From contig JAKLGA010000003.1 in NCBI GenBank assembly GCA_022710975.1, positions 472,677-536,676 of the forward strand: DNA of 64,000 nt. The letters run 5' to 3'. This document shows positions 58,882 to 64,000 of the stretch, piece after piece. A program made the position numbers and the translations under genes. The notes under the pieces were generated by a model, which was not told the DNA's origin, searched no databases, and saw nothing but the letters and a program-made list of their open reading frames with translations. The DNA is from Myxococcota bacterium (GTDB lineage: Bacteria > Myxococcota > B64-G9). The first letter of the stretch is position 1. Every line of letters starts with the position of its first letter.

Positions 58882-60036
58882 ATGGAATTCCTTCCGTTCG
58901 CATTGCCTGACATCACGGACCAGGAAAAGCGGGCCGTGATGGATGCTCTCGAGTCCAACTGGGTGACGACTGGACCGAAGACCAAGGAGCTCGAGGCGAA
59001 GTTCGCGGCAGCGGTGGGCGGGAAGCACGGCATCGCCATGAACTCCTGCACCGCGGCCCTGCACCTCGCACTCGAGGCCATCGGGGTCAGGGCAGGCGAT
59101 GAAGTGATCGTCCCCACGCTCACCTTCGCCGCCTCGGCCGAGGTGGTGCGCTACCTGGACGCCAAGCCTGTGCTGGTGGACGTCCTGCCTGGCGACCACA
59201 CCATGGACCCGAAGGCTGTAGAGCGGGCGATCACGCCGAAGACCAAGGCCATCATGCCTGTGCACTTCGGCGGCCAGGCCTGCGACATGGACCCGATCAT
59301 GGAGCTGGCCCGGGCCCGGAAGATCCCGGTCATCGAGGACGCGGCCCACTCCTTCCCCACCTACTACAAGGGCAAGATGGTCGGCTCCATCGGCGACATC
59401 ACCTGCTTCAGCTTCTACGCCACCAAGACCATCACCACCGGCGAAGGCGGCATGGCGGTCACGAACAACGACGCCTGGGCCGAGCGCATGCGCATCATGT
59501 GCCTGCACGGGATCTCCAAGGACGCCTGGAAGCGTTACACCGCCGAGGGCTCCTGGTACTACGAGATCATCGCTCCGGGCTACAAGTACAACCTGACCGA
59601 CATCGCCTCGGCCCTGGGCCTGGTCCAGCTCTCCCGGGTGCAGGAGATGCTCGAGAAGCGGCGCAAGATCGCCCGGGCCTACACCGAGGCCTTCAAGGAC
59701 AACCCGGCCATCGAGCTGCTCGATGTGCGCGACTTCGATTCGCACGCCTGGCACCTGTTCGTGATCAAGCTGCGGGACGGTGTGCTCAGCATTGACCGGA
59801 ACAAGTTCATCGAGGAGTTGAAGGCATTGGGCATCGGGACCTCGGTGCACTTCATCCCGCTGCACATGCACCCGTACTACCGCGATACCTACGGCTACAA
59901 GCCCGAGGACTTCCCGGTGGCGCTCGAGTGCTTCAAGCGATCAATCTCCCTGCCCATCTACTCGAAGATGACCGAAGCTGACACCGCCCGCGTCCTCGAC
60001 GCGGTGTCGGGGTTGGTCAAGAGGTTCAGGAACTGA
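58882..60036 (+). CDS. DegT/DnrJ/EryC1 aminotransferase (PglE/ArnB-like)
   Basis: 384 residues; ATG 58882 follows GGGAGG. Signatures: FLPFALPDITDQEKRAVMDA, GIAMNSCTAALHLALEAIGV, VIEDAAHSFPTYYKGKMVGS, PLP Lys in SFYATKTITTGEGG, TSVHFIPLHMHPYYRDTYGY. It transfers an amino group to C4 of UDP-4-keto-6-deoxy-GlcNAc or a related keto sugar. The likely source of the keto sugar is the dehydratase encoded next, which overlaps the stop codon. A second aminotransferase (51230) serves the C3 position in the other pathway. Confidence 0.93.
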   Translation: MEFLPFALPDITDQEKRAVMDALESNWVTTGPKTKELEAKFAAAVGGKHGIAMNSCTAALHLALEAIGVRAGDEVIVPTLTFAASAEVVRYLDAKPVLVDVLPGDHTMDPKAVERAITPKTKAIMPVHFGGQACDMDPIMELARARKIPVIEDAAHSFPTYYKGKMVGSIGDITCFSFYATKTITTGEGGMAVTNNDAWAERMRIMCLHGISKDAWKRYTAEGSWYYEIIAPGYKYNLTDIASALGLVQLSRVQEMLEKRRKIARAYTEAFKDNPAIELLDVRDFDSHAWHLFVIKLRDGVLSIDRNKFIEELKALGIGTSVHFIPLHMHPYYRDTYGYKPEDFPVALECFKRSISLPIYSKMTEADTARVLDAVSGLVKRFRN

Positions 60037-62585
60037 TGCCAGGATTGCTCGAGCTGCTGACCAGACGCCTCGTGATCCGGCGGACCATCGTGATCGCTGC
60101 ACATGCGGCGCTCTATGTGGTCGCGTTCCTGGTCGCCTGGCTCCTGCGCTTCGACTTTGGTTTTCCCGAAGGTCAGGCGCTCACCATCATCGCCGGGCTG
60201 GCGCTCATCGTGGTGCTCCGCACCGCGGCCGCCATGGCCTTCCGCCTGTACGGCGGCGTGCTCAAGTACGCGGGCGTCAAGGATCTCCTCGACATCGTCA
60301 AGGCCATGTCGGTCGCCAGCGTGGCCTTCATCGTGGTGAGCGTGCTGCTGAACCTCAAGTTTCCCCGCTCGGTCATCGCCATCGACTGGTTCCTGTCCAT
60401 CATGCTGGTGGGGGGCCTGCGCTTCGGGCTCAGGCTGGCCCGCGAGGCGCTCGTGCCCGCCGCGGCCGCGGGCGAGCGCCGCAAGCGGGTGGTCATCCTG
60501 GGCGCCGGGGACGCGGGCGAGGCCCTGGTCCGCGACCTCCAGCGCACCTACCGCGACCGGTACGAGGTGGTCGGCTTCCTGGACGACAACAAGTCCAAGC
60601 ACGGGCTCCGCATCCACGACGTGCCCGTGCTCGGCTCCATCATGTACCTGGGGGACTACGTCGGCCGCTTCGGCGCGGACGAGGCCATCATCGCCATCCC
60701 CTCCGCCACCGGCAAGACCATGCGCGCCATCTTCGAGGTGTGCAAGATCGCCGGGGTCCGCTTCAAGACCATCCCCGGCGTGGACCAGCTCATCGACGGC
60801 AAGGTCTCGGTCAACCAGGTCCGCGACGTGGCCATCGAGGACCTGCTCGGCCGCGAGCCGGTGCTGCTCGAGACCGACGTGCTGAGCGCCTTCCTGAAGG
60901 GCAAGACGGTCATGGTGACCGGCGCCGGCGGCTCGATCGGCTCCGAGATGTGCCGCCAGATCCTGCGCTACGGGCCGAGGAAGCTCCTGCTGGTCGAGCA
61001 GTCCGAGCCCAACCTGTTCTTCATCCACAAGGAGATCGTCACCACCTGCGCGGGCGCCTGCTGCGTGCCGCTGATCGCGGACGTGACCGACGGCACCCGC
61101 ATGGAGCACATCTTCGCCGCCCACCAGCCCGAGGTCATCTTCCACGCCGCGGCCCACAAGCACGTGCCCATGATGGAGTGGAACCCGGGCGAGGCCATCA
61201 AGAACAACGTGTTCGGCACCCGCACCATGGCGGATCTGGCCCACGCCCACGGGGCCCTGGCCTTCGTGATGATCTCCACCGACAAGGCGGTGAACCCCAC
61301 CTCGGTCATGGGCGCCTCCAAGCGCGTGGCCGAGATGTACGTGCAGGCGCTCTCCCGCCACTCGAAGACCAAGTTCTCGGCCGTGCGCTTCGGGAACGTG
61401 CTCGGCAGCGTGGGCTCGGTGGTGCCCATCTTCCAGGAGCAGATCGCCCGCGGCGGCCCGGTCACCGTGACCCACCCGGACATGCGCCGCTACTTCATGA
61501 CCATCCCCGAGAGCTGCCAGCTCGTCATGCAGGCCGGCGCCATGGGCGCGGGCGGCGAGATCTTCGCCCTCGACATGGGCGAGCCGGTCAAGATCGTGGA
61601 CCTGGCCCGCGACCTCATCACCCTGTCGGGCTTCACCCCGGACGAGGACATCCAGGTGAAGTTCACCGGCCTCAGGCCTGGGGAGAAGCTGTTCGAGGAG
61701 CTCGGCTTCGACGCGGAGAAGATGGACAAGACCCGGCACCCGAAGATCTACACGGGCAAGCTCCAGCCCCACCGGCTGGAGGAGGTGTCCCGCTGGCTGG
61801 CGGGCCTGGGCTGGGTCATGGACGCCAAGGGCGCCGCGGGCCAGGCCGACGAGGAGGCCGGCCCGGACGAGGTGCGCGCTGCGCTCAAGGCGGTCGTGCC
61901 CGAGTTCGCGGTGGATATCGAGCCGAGGTTGCCCAGCGCGCCGCCCTCGCCTGCGCCGGTCTTCACCCTGCCCCACACCCCGGCCCCGGTGCGGAAGGAA
62001 GGGGACAGGGAAGATTTGCCGGCGCTCCGCGCCGGGGGGAACGGGGAAGAGAAGAAGGAAAAGGATTCAGTGAGGGTAGGAGAGACCTCACCCCCGCCCG
62101 TGAATCAGGCGGTGCAAGACTCCCCCCTCTCCCCTGGGGAGAGGGGGGCAGGGGGGGTGAGGTTGGAATCGGGCGGGGGGGGTGAGGTTGGTTCCGGGGA
62201 GGGCCGTCTCGTGCTCGAGCGCGGCACGGCCGTGGACACCGCCGCCCTCAAGGCCTCCTTCGACGCGGTCTGGGAGGAGCTCGTCGGGCTGTGCAAGGGC
62301 TCGGGGCTGCTGGCGGTGGCCTGGAACACCATGGGGGTGAAGCCCCCGGACACCCGCAGGGCGGCCCTGGTGCCCGAGTGCGGGGATGGGCAGGCGCGGA
62401 AGCTCGGCACCCTCAAGCGCTCGGTGGGCATCAACTCGCTCGCCTTCCTCGAGATCCAGTTCTCCTACGACGTGGAGGGCAAGCGCGCCCACGAGCACGC
62501 CCGGGAGCTGACCCGCGAGATCACCGCGCGGCTTGCCGGCTCCGCGTTGAAGATCAATGAACAGTTGATGAATGGGACGAGATAG
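60036..62585 (+). CDS. CapD/WbpM/PglF-like UDP-GlcNAc 4,6-dehydratase with an extra C-terminal domain
   Basis: 849 residues; start overlaps the previous stop (TGATG). About four N-terminal helices (residues ~15-130). A first Rossmann (CoA-binding-like) domain ~148-275 has VVILGAGDAGEALVRDLQRT. The catalytic SDR domain begins VMVTGAGGSIGSEMCRQILR, with AAHKHVPMMEWNPGEA, MISTDKAVNPTSVMGASKRV (Met replaces Tyr in the YxxxK, as in WbpM) and VRFGNVLGSVGSVVPIF. The usual protein ends near VRAALKAVVPEF (~residue 620). Here ~220 residues follow: a Pro/Glu-rich linker, an in-frame repeat element (residues ~684-710), and a ~125-residue domain (VWEELVGLCKGSGLLAVAWN, LKRSVGINSLAFLEIQFSY) that I do not recognise. 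It makes the 4-keto-6-deoxy sugar. Confidence 0.92.
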   Translation: MPGLLELLTRRLVIRRTIVIAAHAALYVVAFLVAWLLRFDFGFPEGQALTIIAGLALIVVLRTAAAMAFRLYGGVLKYAGVKDLLDIVKAMSVASVAFIVVSVLLNLKFPRSVIAIDWFLSIMLVGGLRFGLRLAREALVPAAAAGERRKRVVILGAGDAGEALVRDLQRTYRDRYEVVGFLDDNKSKHGLRIHDVPVLGSIMYLGDYVGRFGADEAIIAIPSATGKTMRAIFEVCKIAGVRFKTIPGVDQLIDGKVSVNQVRDVAIEDLLGREPVLLETDVLSAFLKGKTVMVTGAGGSIGSEMCRQILRYGPRKLLLVEQSEPNLFFIHKEIVTTCAGACCVPLIADVTDGTRMEHIFAAHQPEVIFHAAAHKHVPMMEWNPGEAIKNNVFGTRTMADLAHAHGALAFVMISTDKAVNPTSVMGASKRVAEMYVQALSRHSKTKFSAVRFGNVLGSVGSVVPIFQEQIARGGPVTVTHPDMRRYFMTIPESCQLVMQAGAMGAGGEIFALDMGEPVKIVDLARDLITLSGFTPDEDIQVKFTGLRPGEKLFEELGFDAEKMDKTRHPKIYTGKLQPHRLEEVSRWLAGLGWVMDAKGAAGQADEEAGPDEVRAALKAVVPEFAVDIEPRLPSAPPSPAPVFTLPHTPAPVRKEGDREDLPALRAGGNGEEKKEKDSVRVGETSPPPVNQAVQDSPLSPGERGAGGVRLESGGGGEVGSGEGRLVLERGTAVDTAALKASFDAVWEELVGLCKGSGLLAVAWNTMGVKPPDTRRAALVPECGDGQARKLGTLKRSVGINSLAFLEIQFSYDVEGKRAHEHARELTREITARLAGSALKINEQLMNGTR
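62085..62163 (-). repeat. 79-bp inverted-repeat element inside the CapD-like gene
   Basis: Begins ACCTCACCCCC (62085) and ends GGGGGTGAGGT (62163), so 11-bp perfect terminal inverted repeats. An inner hairpin CCCCCTCTCCCCTGGGGAGA lies at ~62122-62152. It is 79 bp, equal in length and layout to each unit of the array at 63661-64000 but in the opposite orientation. A second partial end (GGGTGAGGT, 62180-62188) follows. The reading frame stays open through it. Confidence 0.85.
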
Positions 62586-62592
62586 GTACCCC

Positions 62593-62661
62593 GTTCCTGG
62601 TTCCACGTTCCTTGTCCCTGGTTGGGGCTCCACGAGGAACCAGGAACCAGGAACCAGGAAC
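62593..62661. repeat. Heptad palindrome, family A (A7)
   Basis: Left: GTTCCTG, GTTCCAC, GTTCCTT, GTCCCTG (62593-62620). Loop of ~13-15 nt. Right: GAGGAAC, CAGGAAC, CAGGAAC, CAGGAAC (62634-62661). Exactly 4+4. It starts 8 bp after the CapD-like stop and ends 19 bp before the next ATG. Confidence 0.9.
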
Positions 62662-62680
62662 TGGGTTCGACTTGCCACCC

Positions 62681-63658
62681 ATGAACTCCCTCCACTCCCT
62701 CTGCTCCCTCCTCTCGTCCTCTTCTCCCCCTCCCCACATCTCCCCTGACCTCATCGAATTCGCGGAGCGCGCCGGGGTCCTGGACGTGCTGGCCGGCCGG
62801 CCGGGGATGCGGCGGCTGGTCGGGGACGCGGCCGAGGCGTACATGACCCAGGCCGCGCTGGGCGCCCTCCGGCTCCAGGAGCTCAGGCGCCTGGCCGGGG
62901 CGCTCAGCGGGGCGGGCGTCCCGGTCATGCCCCTGAAGGGCATGGCCTACGCGCTGCTGTTCGAGCCGGGCGGCCCCAGCCGGGCCATGGCCGACACGGA
63001 TCTCCTGGTGCCCGAGCCCGCGTACCGGACCGCCTGCGACGTGCTCCTGGGGCACGGCTACGCCGAGGTCGAGACCGCGCTGTCCCGCGCGCCCGGCTAC
63101 CACGAGCGCGCCTTCCGCGGGCCGCACGGGCTCCTGGTGGAGATCCACCGGCGCTTCCTGCCGGGTGGTCGGCTGGCGATCGATTACCCCGGGCTGTGGG
63201 CCCGCTCCCGGCCGGCCGGGGCCGAGTGCGGCGACTGCCGGCTGCTCTCCCCCGAGGACGGCTTCCTGCACCACGCGCTCCACATGGGGGTGCACGAGTA
63301 CGTGATGGGGCTGCGGCCGGTGTGGGAGCTGTGGCGGCTGCTGCGCCAGGACCCGCCGGACCTCGAGGTCGCGGCCGGGCGGGCGCGCGCCTGGGGCTCC
63401 CGGGGCATGACCTGGTGCGCGCTCCGGCTCCTCGAGGAGTGCTTCCCCGGGACGGTCTCGCCCCCGGACCTGGCCCGCTTCCGCCCGGTCGCCCCGCGCG
63501 CGCTCGCGCTCGAGCGCCTCGTGGTCCGCCCGTCGATCGACCTGCTCTCCAACCCCGGACCGCTCACGCGTGGGACGCAGCTACTCCGGAAGGGCTTGCT
63601 CCTGGAGCGGCCGATCGGGGGGATCGCGTACCTGGCGTGGTGGATCAGGAATAGGTGA
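62681..63658 (+). CDS. Nucleotidyltransferase-like protein of a glycan locus (NTP_transf_5-like)
   Basis: 325 residues from ATG 62681. The pattern LSGAGVPVMPLKGMAYALLF followed by RAMADTDLLVPEPAYRTACD, where the two Asp form the metal site, and LLVEIHRRFLPGG, resembles the uncharacterised nucleotidyltransferase family often found in exopolysaccharide loci. The C-terminal half is helical (GFLHHALHMGVHEYVMGLRP). No membrane helix. It may modify the glycan or a carrier, but no substrate is known. The ribosome site is weak; repeat A7 ends 19 bp upstream. The 87-bp repeat array starts 3 bp after the stop. Confidence 0.75.
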   Translation: MNSLHSLCSLLSSSSPPPHISPDLIEFAERAGVLDVLAGRPGMRRLVGDAAEAYMTQAALGALRLQELRRLAGALSGAGVPVMPLKGMAYALLFEPGGPSRAMADTDLLVPEPAYRTACDVLLGHGYAEVETALSRAPGYHERAFRGPHGLLVEIHRRFLPGGRLAIDYPGLWARSRPAGAECGDCRLLSPEDGFLHHALHMGVHEYVMGLRPVWELWRLLRQDPPDLEVAAGRARAWGSRGMTWCALRLLEECFPGTVSPPDLARFRPVAPRALALERLVVRPSIDLLSNPGPLTRGTQLLRKGLLLERPIGGIAYLAWWIRNR

Positions 63659-63660
63659 AC

Positions 63661-64000
63661 ACCTCACCCCCCTTGCCCCCCTCTCCCATGGGGAGAGGGG
63701 GGTTCAGGCGCAAGAGTGATTCACGGGCGGGGGTGAGGTTTCTGGTGACCTCACCCCCCTTGCCCCCCTCTCCCATGGGGAGAGGGGGGTTCAGACGCAA
63801 GAGTGATTCACGGGCGGGGGTGAGGTTTCTGGTGACCTCACCCCCCTTGCCCCCCTCTCCCATGGGGAGAGGGGGGTTCAGGCGCAAGAGTGATTCACGG
63901 GCGGGGGTGAGGTTTCTGGTGACCTCACCCCCCTTGCCCCCCTCTCCCATGGGGAGAGGGGGGTTCAGGCGCAAGAGTGATTCACGGGCGGGGGTGAGGT
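63661..64000. repeat. Tandem array of a 79-bp inverted-repeat element, 87-bp period
   Basis: Four copies at 63661, 63748, 63835 and 63922; each is a 79-bp unit, the first three followed by an 8-bp spacer (TTCTGGTG). The unit starts ACCTCACCCCC and ends GGGGGTGAGGT (11-bp inverted ends), with an inner hairpin of CCCCCCTCTCCC and GGGGAGAGGGGGG around AT. Copies are nearly identical (one A/G change seen, in copy 2). The period is a multiple of three, so a 29-residue repeat is open on the minus strand, which I do not regard as a gene. The array may continue beyond the window. Confidence 0.92.

Noticed and set aside
63645..63974. Minus-strand frame encoding a perfect 29-residue repeat
   Set aside because: It exists only because the 87-bp repeat period is a multiple of three; the sequence is the palindromic element itself.
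63661..64000. CRISPR array at the window end
   Set aside because: The unit-spacer pattern has identical 8-bp spacers and long internal hairpins; there are no unique spacers of 25-40 bp and no cas genes.

Overview
The window looks like chromosomal DNA of a GC-rich Gram-negative bacterium, most likely a myxobacterium-like (Myxococcota / former Deltaproteobacteria) species. The grounds are Hanks-type kinases with HRDxSPxN catalytic loops, an FHA plus sigma-54 activator fusion, PEGA domains, many lipoproteins with calcium-binding or Cys-rich repeats, and tandem lgt genes. This is inferred from gene content only; there is no rRNA or other taxonomic marker.

Layout. 1-7.9 kb (+): the end of an ExbB/ExbD energiser pair, a thrombospondin type-3 repeat lipoprotein, a GAF-like protein, a membrane Ser/Thr kinase and an FHA/sigma-54 activator. 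7.9-9.9 kb (-): a TonB-like protein and an exported alpha-helical protein. 10.1-10.5 kb: a small basic helical protein with a clear promoter. 10.6-15.9 kb (-): ileS-lspA-lgt-lgt. 16-21.4 kb (+): two Cys-rich lipoproteins and a second PEGA kinase. 21.5-24.8 kb: an M19-type dipeptidase, a PEGA protein and a lipoprotein. 25-33.4 kb (-): a GH57 enzyme and two paralogous lipoproteins of about 1000 residues. 33.5-48 kb: many short transcription units, each divided from the next by a repeat. These hold a polysaccharide deacetylase, GT2, PlsC-like acyltransferase, SDR, uridine kinase, UDP-sugar dehydrogenase, wecB-type epimerase, serpin, GspG-like protein, fcl and gmd. 48-63.7 kb (+): a Wzx/Wzy-type surface-glycan locus with flippase, WlbA/B/C-like enzymes, glycosyltransferases, Wzy-like polymerase, ATP-grasp ligase, initiating sugar transferase, acetyltransferase, aminotransferase, CapD/PglF-like dehydratase and a nucleotidyltransferase-like protein.

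Together, the glycan genes can supply GDP-fucose (gmd, fcl), a diacetamido-uronic acid nucleotide (dehydrogenase, WlbA/B/C, epimerase) and a 4-amino-6-deoxy sugar of the bacillosamine/QuiNAc4N type (dehydratase, aminotransferase, acetyltransferase). The last is probably loaded onto undecaprenyl phosphate by the PglC-like transferase. Base composition drops sharply between about 52.0 and 55.6 kb, with both edges inside genes, as expected for a horizontally replaced glycan cassette.

The least explained signal is a set of intergenic elements built from 7-bp units. Family A is four GTTCCNN heptads, a loop and four NNGGAAC heptads. Family B is four TGKCTRG-like heptads, a central TTTAAA and four CYAGMCA-like heptads. 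At least 15 copies occur from 21.4 to 62.7 kb, usually filling the gap between a stop codon and the next start codon. Some carry a conserved inner module (68 bp in A, 48-51 bp in B). Some supply stop codons, and one probably supplies the start codon and signal-peptide N-region of a lipoprotein. A separate 79-bp element with 11-bp terminal inverted repeats lies in frame inside the CapD-like gene and as an 87-bp-period tandem array at the window end. A third palindromic repeat lies in frame inside the wecB-type gene.
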